From positions 40,775 to 104,774 of the forward strand of contig USMC01000002.1 in assembly GCA_900555715.1 (NCBI GenBank): DNA of 64,000 nucleotides, read 5' to 3'. Below are positions 17,501-24,616 of the stretch, piece after piece. A model generated the notes under the pieces. It ran no database searches. It saw only the letters and a list, made by a program, of their open reading frames with translations, and was not told the origin of the DNA. The translations under genes and the position numbers were made by a program. Origin of the DNA: an uncultured Porphyromonadaceae bacterium. Lineage in GTDB: Bacteria > Bacteroidota > Bacteroidia > Bacteroidales > Muribaculaceae. How positions within the stretch are numbered: position 1 is the stretch's first letter; each line of letters starts with the position of its first letter.

Positions 17501-17952
17501 GTGATATAGGGGTCGGTCATGTCGACCCAGTAGCCCATCTTGTTTGTCAGTGTCTCCCACTCGCGGGTATACTTCATCACCTCGCGCCGGCAGGCGGCAT
17601 TGTATTCGTCGACGCTTATTTTCTTGCCGATGTCTTCTTTAGTGATGCCTAACGATTTTTCAACGCCGAGTTCTACGGGAAGCCCGTGGGTGTCCCATCC
17701 TGCCTTGCGCTGCACCTGAAAGCCCTGCATTGTCTTGTAGCGGCAGAAAAGGTCTTTGATGGTTCTTGCCATCACATGATGTATGCCGGGCATACCGTTC
17801 GCAGATGGCGGTCCTTCGTAGAAGACAAAAGATGGCGCGCCTTCACGCAGCGCAACGCTACGACGGAAAAGATTGTTGCTGTTCCATTTCTCAAGCACTT
17901 CTTTGTTGAGATCGGAGAGGTTGAGACCGGAATATTCGTTGAACTTTTTCAT
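14539..17952 (-). CDS. ileS: Isoleucyl-tRNA synthetase
   Basis: IleS charges tRNA-Ile with isoleucine. The class I signature appears as PSANGMPGIHH (HIGH variant) near residue 55, and KMSKRKGNAVDPF is the second ATP-binding motif. The inserted CP1 editing domain is present (for example MLAWTTTPWTLPSNTALAVG). The 1137-residue length and C-terminal end without a zinc finger fit the type found in Bacteroidota. It is the first gene of the ileS-dksA-like-lspA-DUF4296 operon. Confidence 0.97.
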   Translation of the reverse strand: MKKFNEYSGLNLSDLNKEVLEKWNSNNLFRRSVALREGAPSFVFYEGPPSANGMPGIHHVMARTIKDLFCRYKTMQGFQVQRKAGWDTHGLPVELGVEKSLGITKEDIGKKISVDEYNAACRREVMKYTREWETLTNKMGYWVDMTDPYITYDNRYIETVWWLLAQLYKKELLYKGYTIQPYSPAAGTGLSSHELNQPGCYRDVKDTTCIAQFTVTDPIDAMKGWGTPVMLAWTTTPWTLPSNTALAVGPNISYCVVRTYNPYSGAPITAVVAEALLGSIFNAKAKDIALSDYKPGDKLVPYEVVATLKGTDLVGMHYEQLLPWVNPGESAFRVIPGDYVTTEDGTGIVHIAGTFGADDLRVSKQAGVPPLHLIDRDGKLRPMVDMTGRFYRLEDLDPDFVKKMVDTELYGKWAGRYVKNAYDPDATEQTETLDVAIAMDLKLSGKVFRIEKHVHNYPHCWRTDKPVLYYPLDSWFIRSTAARERMMELNDTIKWKPASTGSGRFGKWLENLQDWNLSRSRFWGTPLPIWRTENGTEEICIDSVATLYNEIEKAVAAGVMKSNPFKDKGFVPGDYSKENYAKIDLHRPYVDDIVLVSSTGKPMYRETDLIDVWFDSGSMPYAQLHYPFENKEAVDSGRLYPADFIAEGVDQTRGWFFTLHAIGTMAFDSRAFKAVISNGLVLDKNGEKMSKRKGNAVDPFATIEKYGSDPLRWYMISCSSPWDNLKYDNEGVEEVARKFFSTLSNTYNFFAMYANVDGFTGDEQQVPVSKRPEIDRWILSLLNTLVKTVTDELDDYEPTRAVRAISTFVMDNLSNWYVRLNRKRFWSRGLDEDKLAAYQTLYTCLLTVSKLMAPVSPFFSDRLYCDLTNCSSGNSVHLADFPKQNPALVDKELEQRMDVAQRLTSLVLSLRKKANIKVRQPLAKMLVPSSSETMTAILKAVTPIVTAEVNVKTIEIVSSDNEVFVKRVVPDFKKLGPKFGKKMKAAAEIIKNLDRKQISLLESEGHIGISIDSENVDVVLDDVKIISEDMEGWLVANDGDLTVALDIEITPELFREGLAREIINRVQNIRKKRDYDITDHITLRFLPCPEIEPVVAEFGKYISEQVLADAITVNDQDGDVEILDIDDLKLGVVIALA

Positions 17953-17979
17953 TCTTAGGAAATTCTGAGTTTGAAATCA

Positions 17980-18018
17980 AAAAGGGTGTGACGGCGACAA
18001 ACGCAGACACACCCTTTT
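17980..18018 (-). terminator. Terminator of rpsP
   Basis: AAAAGGGTGTG pairs with CACACCCTTTT across a 17-base loop. On the minus strand the stem ends in TTTTTGATTT. It lies 32 bases after the rpsP stop and before ileS. Confidence 0.75.
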
Positions 18019-18050
18019 CCGGATATCGTCGAGCCGGCGAGGCGCACTGC

Positions 18051-18587
18051 TTATTCAGCAGCTTCTGCCTGAGCTTCTTCGGCGGGAGCTTCGGCTTCGG
18101 CCTGTGCAGCAGCGGCAGCAGCGGCGGCTTCAGCTTTCTTCTGAGCGACGGCTTCGGCTTTGGCTTTGTTCTTCTCAGCCTCAGCTTCAAGACGCTGTTT
18201 TGCCGTAGCCTGACGTTTGCTCTCCTCGGAGGTCTTCACAGCGGCTGTTACGGCATCTTTCTTTGCCTTCCAGGCGTTGAAGCGGCGTTCTGCCTCGGCC
18301 TGGTCGAATGCGCCTTTCTTAACACCGCCGAGGAGGTGGTTCATAAGAAGGACGCCTTCGCGCGAAAGAATGGAACGGACGGTGTCGGTGGGTTCGGCGC
18401 CGTTGGCTACCCAATACAAAGCACGCTCGAAATTAAGAGTGATTGTAGCAGGATTAGTGTTCGGATTATAGGAACCTATCCTTTCAATAAATCTACCATC
18501 TCGTGGTGCCCTGCTATCGGCGATTACAATGGGATAGAACGCATAGTTCTTGCGACCATGGCGTTGCAGTCTGATTTTTGTTGCCAT
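18051..18587 (-). CDS. rpsP: 30S ribosomal protein S16 with Ala/Glu-rich tail
   Basis: S16 is an assembly protein of the 30S subunit. The first 80 residues are the S16 domain (ATKIRLQRHGRKNYAFYPIV, then DGRFIERIGSYNP). Residues from about 115 onward are a low-complexity Ala/Glu/Lys tail that should form a long helix or stay disordered. Such tails are usual in Bacteroidota S16, so 178 residues is not a fusion artefact. The gene has its own promoter and terminator. Confidence 0.96.
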   Translation of the reverse strand: MATKIRLQRHGRKNYAFYPIVIADSRAPRDGRFIERIGSYNPNTNPATITLNFERALYWVANGAEPTDTVRSILSREGVLLMNHLLGGVKKGAFDQAEAERRFNAWKAKKDAVTAAVKTSEESKRQATAKQRLEAEAEKNKAKAEAVAQKKAEAAAAAAAAQAEAEAPAEEAQAEAAE

Positions 18588-18627
18588 TTAGAGTGTTTTT
18601 GTATTTGGTTTGTTTTTAAATGCGCCG

Positions 18628-18658
18628 CAAAGGTAAGATTTTTTTTCGACTTATGCAA
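18628..18658 (-). promoter_or_regulatory. Promoter of rpsP
   Basis: On the minus strand TTG (18656-18658), a 20-base A-rich spacer and TACCTTTG (18628-18635) form a full consensus promoter 40 bases before the ATG. Confidence 0.8.
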
Positions 18659-18684
18659 ATAGCGGCTGAATCAAAACATACAAA

Positions 18685-18710
18685 AATCGGCTCCCGCATA
18701 GGAGCCGATT
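18685..18710 (-). terminator. Terminator of the small acidic lipoprotein gene
   Basis: A perfect 10-bp stem (AATCGGCTCC / GGAGCCGATT) with a 6-base loop is followed by TTTTTGT on the minus strand. Confidence 0.87.
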
Positions 18711-18734
18711 ATTTGGATAAGTAGAGTTGTCTGA

Positions 18735-18977
18735 TTATTTAGCTTCTGCGGGAGCCTCAGCGGGAGTCTCAACAGTTTCGCCTTCTGCAACAACAACTGT
18801 TGCGCTGTCGCCTTCTACTGCTGCGCCTTCTACTACAGTAGCTTCTGCTGCGGGAGCTTCTGCTTCTGTCTGCTGAGCTTCAGTGTTTTCAGCTTCTTTG
18901 TTCTCTTCTGCCTTAGTGCCGCAGGAAACGAGCGACATGCTTGCTGCAACTGCAAGCATCATAACTAACTTTTTCAT
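18735..18977 (-). CDS. Small acidic lipoprotein (80 aa)
   Basis: A lipoprotein signal (MKKLVMMLAVAASMSLVSC) is followed by about 60 residues made almost only of Ala, Glu, Val, Thr and Pro, with several EAPAE/EGxxV repeats. No folded domain is apparent, so I infer a flexible, strongly negative envelope-anchored chain. It has its own terminator and a likely promoter box, so it is expressed on its own. Function unknown. Confidence 0.82.
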   Translation of the reverse strand: MKKLVMMLAVAASMSLVSCGTKAEENKEAENTEAQQTEAEAPAAEATVVEGAAVEGDSATVVVAEGETVETPAEAPAEAK

Positions 18978-19023
18978 TTTCTTTGAGTTTAAAATATAAC
19001 TATTGTTTTCTTCTAAAACGCGA

Positions 19024-19031
19024 CAAAATTA
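19024..19031 (-). promoter_or_regulatory. -7 box of the acidic lipoprotein gene
   Basis: TAATTTTG on the minus strand lies 46 bases before the start. No TTG is found at the expected spacing, so the promoter match is partial. Confidence 0.5.
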
Positions 19032-19124
19032 CAGCTTTTTTCGGCAGTATGTTCTTGTCGCAGTATATTATTTATATGCCTGTAAGCATTATTTAACAAT
19101 GAATCTGTGTATTGTGAATCAGTG

Positions 19125-20876
19125 TTAAACAATAGCCGTCTTGTTCAGGTCCGCCACGATGCTGTTCGCCATCTCGACTGCCTGTGAGATGTGCGAGCAG
19201 ATGTGCATCTCGTTCATGTGTTTGCCTATGCCTGCATGTTCGAGCGATGCACGCACATTGTCCTTGACACCCGAAAGCACGATATGTATGCCGTTGTCGT
19301 GGCTGCTCTTGATGAGGATTTCGAGGTTGTGGATTGCCGTGGCGTCGATGAACGACACTTTTCTCATTCGTATGATGCGGACAAGCGGCTTTTCGCGCAT
19401 GGCGGAGCGCATTAGTTCGTCGAATTTCGTGGCGATGCCGAAGAAGAACGGACCGTCGATTTCGTAGACACTCACTCCTTTGGCAACGTTGAGAACCTCG
19501 TGCGTGTCGATATCGGTACCTTCGGCAACATCAAGTTTTTCGGAGTATACTTTTATCTCGGTGTTCTCGGTTACACGGCGTATGAAAAGAACGACAGCGA
19601 GGAGCAGACCGATTTCTATTGCTATTGTGAGGTCGAAGACGACAGTCAGAAGGAATGTGACAATAAGAACTGAGATATCGCTCTTCGGAGCATGAAAAAT
19701 GCCAACGACAGTGCGCCATCCGCTCATATTGTAGGCTACAACCATGAGGACAGCCGCGAGTGTGGCGAGCGGGACATAATTAATGAGCGGCATAGCGAAG
19801 AGGAATATCAGCAGCAGCACAAGCGCGTGGACTATGCCGGCAACCGGAGTACGTCCGCCATTGGTGATATTTGTCATCGTGCGGGCTATCGCGCCTGTGA
19901 CAGGAATGCCGCCGAAGAACGGAACCGTGATGTTGGCTATTCCCTGACCGATGAGCTCCGTGTTGCTGTTGGTGTGCGACCCGGTGACACCGTCGGCTAC
20001 AGTTGCGGACAGGAGCGATTCAATAGCTCCGAGCACGGCGATGGTGAAGGCAGAGGGCAGGAGCATGTTTATTGTCGCCATGTTGAGGGTGAAGCCATGG
20101 GGAGTCGGGATGTCGGTCGACATGGTGCCGAAACGTCCGCCGATAGTTTCAACGCTGTACCAGTCGAAGGCTTTCGACATGAAGTAAGATACGGCTGTGA
20201 CGATTATGATTGCGATGAGTGCGCCGGGAAGACGCTTGGAAATGCGCGGCGTCAGGATAATGATGAGCAGCGACACAAGGGCGGTGCACAGTGCGGCAGG
20301 AGATATGTGACCCAGATTGCTGAGGTACATGCCCCATTTCGGAATGAACTGACCGGGAATGTCGGTGAGTCCGAGACCCAGAAAGTCGTTGATCTGCGTG
20401 GAGAAAATTGTCAGTGCTATACCCGCGGTGAAACCGACGACAATGGGGTAGGGAATAAATTTTATGATTGTGCCCAGGCGGAACATGCCCAGCAGAACGA
20501 GTATGCACCCCGCCATGAATGTGGCGACGGCAAGACCGTGAAGCCCGAATTGAGCGATGATGTTGTAGACAATGATGATGAATGCTCCTGTCGGACCGCC
20601 TATCTGGACGGAGTTGCCGCCGAAGAACGACACCATGAAGCCGCCGATGATGGCGGTGATGAGTCCTATCGTGGGGCTGACACCGGAAGCGATACCGAAT
20701 GCAATGGCGAGAGGAAGAGCCACGATGCCTACTACGATACCTGAAATGATGTCGGATTTAAGTTTTTCCGGAGTATAGCTGCGAAGAGCTTTGAATAGTT
20801 TCGGATGGAAATCCACTGCGTTGGAAATGACAGCCTTGGCGGCAGATGATGCCGTAGTCGTACCGGTTGTTGACAT
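19125..20876 (-). CDS. SulP-family anion permease with STAS domain
   Basis: This 583-residue inner-membrane transporter belongs to the SLC26/SulP family, which moves sulfate, bicarbonate or other anions. The N-terminal region has the typical LKSDIISGIVVGIVALPLAI entry and many membrane segments with GLITAIIGG and GPTGAF motifs up to about residue 430. A cytoplasmic STAS domain follows (VSVYEIDGPFFFGIATKFDEL, then MRKVSFIDATAIHNLEIL). The substrate cannot be read from sequence. It is monocistronic. Confidence 0.93.
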   Translation of the reverse strand: MSTTGTTTASSAAKAVISNAVDFHPKLFKALRSYTPEKLKSDIISGIVVGIVALPLAIAFGIASGVSPTIGLITAIIGGFMVSFFGGNSVQIGGPTGAFIIIVYNIIAQFGLHGLAVATFMAGCILVLLGMFRLGTIIKFIPYPIVVGFTAGIALTIFSTQINDFLGLGLTDIPGQFIPKWGMYLSNLGHISPAALCTALVSLLIIILTPRISKRLPGALIAIIIVTAVSYFMSKAFDWYSVETIGGRFGTMSTDIPTPHGFTLNMATINMLLPSAFTIAVLGAIESLLSATVADGVTGSHTNSNTELIGQGIANITVPFFGGIPVTGAIARTMTNITNGGRTPVAGIVHALVLLLIFLFAMPLINYVPLATLAAVLMVVAYNMSGWRTVVGIFHAPKSDISVLIVTFLLTVVFDLTIAIEIGLLLAVVLFIRRVTENTEIKVYSEKLDVAEGTDIDTHEVLNVAKGVSVYEIDGPFFFGIATKFDELMRSAMREKPLVRIIRMRKVSFIDATAIHNLEILIKSSHDNGIHIVLSGVKDNVRASLEHAGIGKHMNEMHICSHISQAVEMANSIVADLNKTAIV

Positions 20877-20906
20877 AAACGAATCTTTTTACTTAGAATT
20901 GCACTG

Positions 20907-20914
20907 CAAAATTA
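20907..20914 (-). promoter_or_regulatory. -7 box of the SulP gene
   Basis: TAATTTTG on the minus strand lies 30 bases before the start codon, with no clear TTG upstream. Confidence 0.5.
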
Positions 20915-20977
20915 GCAATAATTTGTGAAAAATATGTTTTAGAACATAAATTTAACATTCAACAAATCGCGCAAGGT

Positions 20978-21008
20978 TTGCATATTAAGGTATTTAGTTG
21001 TAAATTTG
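20978..21008 (+). promoter_or_regulatory. Promoter of the HigBA-type module
   Basis: TTG (20978-20980), a 20-base spacer and TAAATTTG (21001-21008) form a full consensus promoter 25 bases before the toxin start. Confidence 0.78.
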
Positions 21009-21033
21009 CAATGATAATTCTGAAACTCTTAAT

Positions 21034-21327
21034 ATGAGGATATTCACCGAAAAACCGCTAAAGGAATATGCAGAGGGTCATCCGAATGCCCGAACTGCAA
21101 TTCAGGATTGGGTAAAGAAAGTTAAAGAGTGTTCCTGGAGAAATTTGGGTGATATTAAACAGACTTTCAATTCAGTAGATTATGTTGGTAATCAACACTA
21201 TGTTTTTAACATAAAAGGAAACGATTACAGATTGGTGGTTGTTATTCAGTTCAGACCTCAGTTCGTGTACATACGGTTTATTGGGACTCATAAAGAATAC
21301 GACAGAATTGATTGTTCAACAATTTAG
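21034..21327 (+). CDS. higB: HigB-type toxin (RelE superfamily)
   Basis: This 97-residue basic protein matches HigB toxins that cut mRNA on the ribosome. Family features are WVKKVKECSWRNLGDIKQTF, then YVFNIKGNDYRLVVVIQF and the C-terminal VYIRFIGTHKEYDRID. The gene precedes its antitoxin, the usual higBA order, with 11 bases between stop and next ATG. Local base composition is AT-richer than the surrounding core genes. Confidence 0.92.
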   Translation: MRIFTEKPLKEYAEGHPNARTAIQDWVKKVKECSWRNLGDIKQTFNSVDYVGNQHYVFNIKGNDYRLVVVIQFRPQFVYIRFIGTHKEYDRIDCSTI

Positions 21328-21338
21328 CAAATAGCATA

Positions 21339-21704
21339 ATGACAAGAATAGAGAATGAAAAACAATATGAATGGGCTGTAGCCAGAGTGGAGCAGTTGCT
21401 TCCTCTTGTGAATGATGATACTCCCGAGACAGATTCTAATTATATCGAGTTAGTGCTCCTTTCTAATCTCGTCGCCGACTACTCTGATGAACATTATAGC
21501 GTCGGAGAACCTACTCTTATCGAGTTAATAAAACTGCGCATGAATGAAATGGGTCTCACGCAAGCAGCTTTGGCTAAGTTAATTGGAGTAAGCCCATCAA
21601 GAGTATGCGACTACCTTTCCGGTAAATCCGAGCCCACATTGAAAGTCGGTCGCAACATAAGTAAAAAACTAAATATATCTCCGGCTGTTGTTCTTGGCGT
21701 GTAA
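21339..21704 (+). CDS. higA: HigA-type antitoxin with XRE helix-turn-helix
   Basis: The protein has 121 residues from the ATG at 21339. Its C-terminal half is an XRE helix-turn-helix (LIKLRMNEMGLTQAALAKLI, then VSPSRVCDYLSGKSEPTLKV), and its N-terminal half should bind the toxin. A TTG start upstream at 21312 would overlap the toxin gene and is less likely. It should neutralise the toxin and repress the operon. Confidence 0.9.
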   Translation: MTRIENEKQYEWAVARVEQLLPLVNDDTPETDSNYIELVLLSNLVADYSDEHYSVGEPTLIELIKLRMNEMGLTQAALAKLIGVSPSRVCDYLSGKSEPTLKVGRNISKKLNISPAVVLGV

Positions 21705-21744
21705 AGGGGAAGCGAAAAGCCGCTTCAGGAGATTTTTCAAATAC

Positions 21745-21786
21745 AGCGGGCTATAAGTGTTTTTTTTAGACCACTTATAGCCCGCT
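21745..21786. terminator. Long perfect hairpin between convergent genes
   Basis: A 15-bp perfect stem (AGCGGGCTATAAGTG / CACTTATAGCCCGCT) surrounds a loop containing eight T. It lies between higA and the convergent lipoprotein gene. It is probably a two-way terminator, but no T-run follows the stem on either strand. Confidence 0.6.
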
Positions 21787-21816
21787 TTGAAAAGTTATAA
21801 TAATCAGATTCGGAAT

Positions 21817-22320
21817 CTACTCAGAAATAGATGAATCGCTTTTGGGAGGATCCGGATAACGCAAAGTTGTAGATAAGAAAGGTATTTCAATTTGTTGATG
21901 ACTGTCGTATGAAAACTCGTATCGATATGACATTTGCTCCATACGACAACTGACTATCGTCGGTATGGCTCCTAAGCTTATTGCTGCTAATGTAGGTAAT
22001 GATAGCCATATCAACGCTTTTGGCGTGTTTCTTGAATTCCTGTGCAGATCAAGACCAATAGGTATTTCCAGACCAGTATCGCTGTCTTTAGCAATAATAT
22101 ATCCAAGATACATATCACTTGGAATTTTCACTTTCACCCAAGACGGGGAATCAATATTCACAGTTTGAACTTCTCTTGATTTATTAACAACATCATACGA
22201 TATTGTAGTAGGGGTGTTCGAATAAAATACCATCTTTTCAGTTGTTGTACAGCCGGTCAGAAACAACGCAAAGAGCGCTACAGTTAGAAACCACTTCATA
22301 ATTAAATATGTATATTTCAT
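21817..22320 (-). CDS. Putative lipoprotein, family not recognised
   Basis: This 167-residue protein has a lipoprotein signal (MKWFLTVALFALFLTGC). A beta-rich mature part follows (TISYDVVNKSREVQTVNID), with a hydrophobic stretch near residues 103-125 (ALIWLSLPTLAAISLGAIPT) that may cross or sit in a membrane. An inner ATG at 22299 would give a more typical signal peptide. It follows the next lipoprotein gene by 2 bases, so the two form an operon. Function unknown. Confidence 0.75.
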   Translation of the reverse strand: MKYTYLIMKWFLTVALFALFLTGCTTTEKMVFYSNTPTTISYDVVNKSREVQTVNIDSPSWVKVKIPSDMYLGYIIAKDSDTGLEIPIGLDLHRNSRNTPKALIWLSLPTLAAISLGAIPTIVSCRMEQMSYRYEFSYDSHQQIEIPFLSTTLRYPDPPKSDSSISE

Positions 22321-22322
22321 AG

Positions 22323-23222
22323 TTATTGGAAATCTATCAGTGAGCCTTTGGAATATGAGGAAATCACCTTGCCTTCATTATTGGCACCTCCCCACATGTC
22401 ATAACCCTCCAAAGGTATGTTATTATTGATATTCATAATAAAGAAGTTTTCTGCCAGCGCATCTGTTTTCTGCTCATAGATGCTCTGAAATGCTCCATTT
22501 ACTTTTCCTTTCTGAACAGGTTCAATAATGTTGTCATTAACATAAAACTTCGTAATAAGTTTTTGTGGTGTCCCGTTCTCGCCAATTGTATAGCTTACGC
22601 ATATACTGAATTTTAGAGGAGATGAATTGTAGTTTTGTCGCAGAAAAGTCTGGGATACAGAGCTGATACTTGGTATGCCGATTCCACTGGCATATTGCTT
22701 TGATAAGGCAATTCTCCCGTGAGGACCTATCTTTACTTGTGGTTGGTCAAATACAGATACAGAATTCTGTGTTGTTGTTCCCATAGTTGAGGAAGAGCCT
22801 ATTGTGGTGCCGTTTAAAAGAGACCCCAAAGGACCGCCGACTCCGAATGCGTTTGCTATTGCACCAAGATTGAATGATGCACTTCCGGTCGATGAGTTAA
22901 ATTCACCCTTAGAGGTAGTGTATACGTTTGGATCATAATAAGATAAGGAGAGTCCATCAGTATTCACTAAGAATGACTTGGTTTGATCGACTGTGATAAT
23001 CTCATCCGTAAGATTGTAGATTACTGCGAGCACTTCACCGGAAGCATTGATGAAGTATTGGACTGCAATTTTTGCAGTAGACGGAATCTCCTTCGGTTGC
23101 GCGAAATTTGTACGCACAGACTGATAACCTACGCTCGGAACAGCGAGTTTCGTAGTATTGCAAGATGTTATTGCAATTGTTAAGGATAATCCAAAAAGGA
23201 TTTTTTTGAAAACTGGTCGCAT
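22323..23222 (-). CDS. Putative lipoprotein, family not recognised
   Basis: This 299-residue protein has a lipoprotein signal (KKILFGLSLTIAITSC). The middle is a Gly/Ser/Thr-rich stretch (about residues 115-155, including GVGGPLGSLLNGTTIGSSS). The rest looks beta-rich with no catalytic motif. It is transcribed with the lipoprotein gene 2 bases downstream. Base composition is lower in GC than the core genes. Upstream lies the candidate 6S RNA on the same strand, so readthrough from that promoter is possible; no separate promoter was found. Confidence 0.75.
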   Translation of the reverse strand: MRPVFKKILFGLSLTIAITSCNTTKLAVPSVGYQSVRTNFAQPKEIPSTAKIAVQYFINASGEVLAVIYNLTDEIITVDQTKSFLVNTDGLSLSYYDPNVYTTSKGEFNSSTGSASFNLGAIANAFGVGGPLGSLLNGTTIGSSSTMGTTTQNSVSVFDQPQVKIGPHGRIALSKQYASGIGIPSISSVSQTFLRQNYNSSPLKFSICVSYTIGENGTPQKLITKFYVNDNIIEPVQKGKVNGAFQSIYEQKTDALAENFFIMNINNNIPLEGYDMWGGANNEGKVISSYSKGSLIDFQ

Positions 23223-23264
23223 ACCATTAAAAAGAGCAGACCGTCCCTCCTGCTTAGGATAAAC

Positions 23265-23502
23265 AAAAAAAGCGCGGAACGGAATTGCAATTCTTTATCG
23301 AGGCATCGCCAAACGCCCAAGTCTATAAATCACAAACCGTTCTCACGCTTGGGCGCTATCCTGTTCCAGAAATATGGAAATGAAGATGCACTCAGCATGA
23401 GCGTTCGGATTGTATCCTATAGACTTTGAAAAGTTGGCGACTTTCGATAAAAGGCTTACAATTAACGCTTTCTGAAAAAATATGTATGCGGACTCTTCCG
23501 CG
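23265..23502 (-). ncRNA. ssrS: Candidate 6S RNA (Bacteroidales-1-like), about 238 nt
   Basis: A full promoter precedes this stretch and a U7 run ends it, with no ORF inside. Nested complementary arms form one long rod. CGCGGAA (23496-23502) pairs with TTCCGCG (23273-23279), closing the ends just before the U-run. TTTATCGA (23444-23451) pairs with TCGATAAA (23294-23301), TCGCC (23436-23440) with GGCGA (23306-23310), and AAGTCTATA (23418-23426) with TATAGACTT (23319-23327). ACAATCCG and CTCATGC pair further inside. A rod with internal loops and end-to-end closure is the shape of 6S RNA, which binds the housekeeping RNA polymerase. The family assignment is inference. The alternative is a long 5' leader of the lipoprotein operon. 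A CGCCCAAG/CTTGGGCG pairing competes with the AAGTCTATA helix. Confidence 0.62.
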
Positions 23503-23505
23503 TCG

Positions 23506-23536
23506 CAAATTTAATAGTTAATTTTCTAATTGCCAA
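23506..23536 (-). promoter_or_regulatory. Promoter of the structured RNA
   Basis: On the minus strand TTG (23534-23536), a 20-base spacer and TAAATTTG (23506-23513) make a full consensus promoter. Transcription should start within a few bases of the closing stem of the RNA. Confidence 0.8.
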
Positions 23537-23619
23537 ATTATCCTTCACGGCATTTGCGCATTTTGATGAAAAACTTACAAAAATCATCACAATATTTTAT
23601 GCATGTCGTTTAATTTAGC

Positions 23620-23627
23620 TATCTTTG
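23620..23627 (+). promoter_or_regulatory. -7 box of the lipoprotein/PagL-like operon
   Basis: TATCTTTG lies 14 bases before the ATG at 23642, implying a very short leader. This argues against the in-frame ATG at 23603, which is upstream of the box. No TTG is seen at the right spacing. Confidence 0.55.
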
Positions 23628-23641
23628 TAAAAACTCTTTCA

Positions 23642-24616
23642 ATGATGAACAGACTCCAGTGTCTCTATATAATTATATTCTCTGTCTTTTTGTGCTCGTG
23701 CAATGATGACCTGTTTGTCAAGCGGGAGACGAATGGCGTTTCTGTTTCGGATGACACTTTACAGCCGTCCGGCGGCAAGGTCTATGTGCATTTCGACGGC
23801 AGTCGCTACGAAGCACCTGTTGTAGAGATTGAATACGTTTACGAAAACAACAGAATTCAGTTCGCTCAAGAGACCGTAAAAGACGGCAGTCAGCAGACAA
23901 TCAATTATAACGACATTTTCAGAATGTCGGCAGAATATGATGCATCGCAAGGACTGTTGACAATCGACCTCGACTATAGCCTGATAGCTACAGATGTCAT
24001 TGTCCGTGTAAGGCACGTCATATATTCGGCTGGTTCTCAGGATTATTCGGAAGAACTTGCCGAAATCCAAATCGTGCCTTCCGGACCGGCAGAGCTGAAA
24101 TCGTTAGACTATGCGCATTCCTATACCGTTCGGTCAGATCAAACATCGCGCGTAACATATAACTATGTGAACAGCGCCGACACTGCCAAAATCTTCACTC
24201 TTCCGAAATATCTTCGTCCGACGAGCATAGTATTTAACTTTGAGAAGTACGGTCTCCTGAGAATTTTTGGAGATGACTTCCCCGAGGTGAATCCGGCGAT
24301 AGTTGAAGATGGCAAAGTGACGGTACTCGACCAGCCGGTGACTCTTAACGATCTGAGACAGTCGCTATGCCCGGGTGGTGAAATTGATGACCGTTACCGT
24401 GAGTTCAAAGCGCCGCCGAGAACCCTGCTGCAGATAGGAGTCACCTTTATTATGACGGAATACAGTATTCCTTTCACAGCTTATGCTGTAAGCCCGTCGA
24501 TGCCCGGTCTGGAGCCGATACAGTTTTTAGGAAAGGCGAAAGTGTCGGAATATGCTGTCGACACAGTAGGCTATCGGTATCTCGATCTGGAGACGGGAGA
24601 GGAGGTGATCCCATGA
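23642..24616 (+). CDS. Putative lipoprotein encoded with a PagL-like deacylase
   Basis: The protein has 324 residues from the ATG at 23642. Its lipoprotein signal ends in FSVFLCSC. The mature part starts with a short Asp/Glu-rich linker and then beta-rich segments (GGKVYVHFDGSRYEAPVVEI), suggesting one or two sandwich domains. I do not recognise the family. The stop overlaps the next start as ATGA, so the product is made together with the outer-membrane PagL-like enzyme and may act with it at the outer membrane. Confidence 0.78.
   Translation: MMNRLQCLYIIIFSVFLCSCNDDLFVKRETNGVSVSDDTLQPSGGKVYVHFDGSRYEAPVVEIEYVYENNRIQFAQETVKDGSQQTINYNDIFRMSAEYDASQGLLTIDLDYSLIATDVIVRVRHVIYSAGSQDYSEELAEIQIVPSGPAELKSLDYAHSYTVRSDQTSRVTYNYVNSADTAKIFTLPKYLRPTSIVFNFEKYGLLRIFGDDFPEVNPAIVEDGKVTVLDQPVTLNDLRQSLCPGGEIDDRYREFKAPPRTLLQIGVTFIMTEYSIPFTAYAVSPSMPGLEPIQFLGKAKVSEYAVDTVGYRYLDLETGEEVIP

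Noticed and set aside
16576..17652. 358-residue open frame opposite ileS
   Set aside because: Antisense shadow with no start context or family.
18051..18250. Repeat array resembling CRISPR
   Set aside because: The repeats are low-complexity Ala/Glu codons within S16 and have no regular spacers.
19692..20744. 350-residue open frame opposite the SulP gene
   Set aside because: Antisense shadow; rich in Arg, Asp and Gly with no protein-like pattern.
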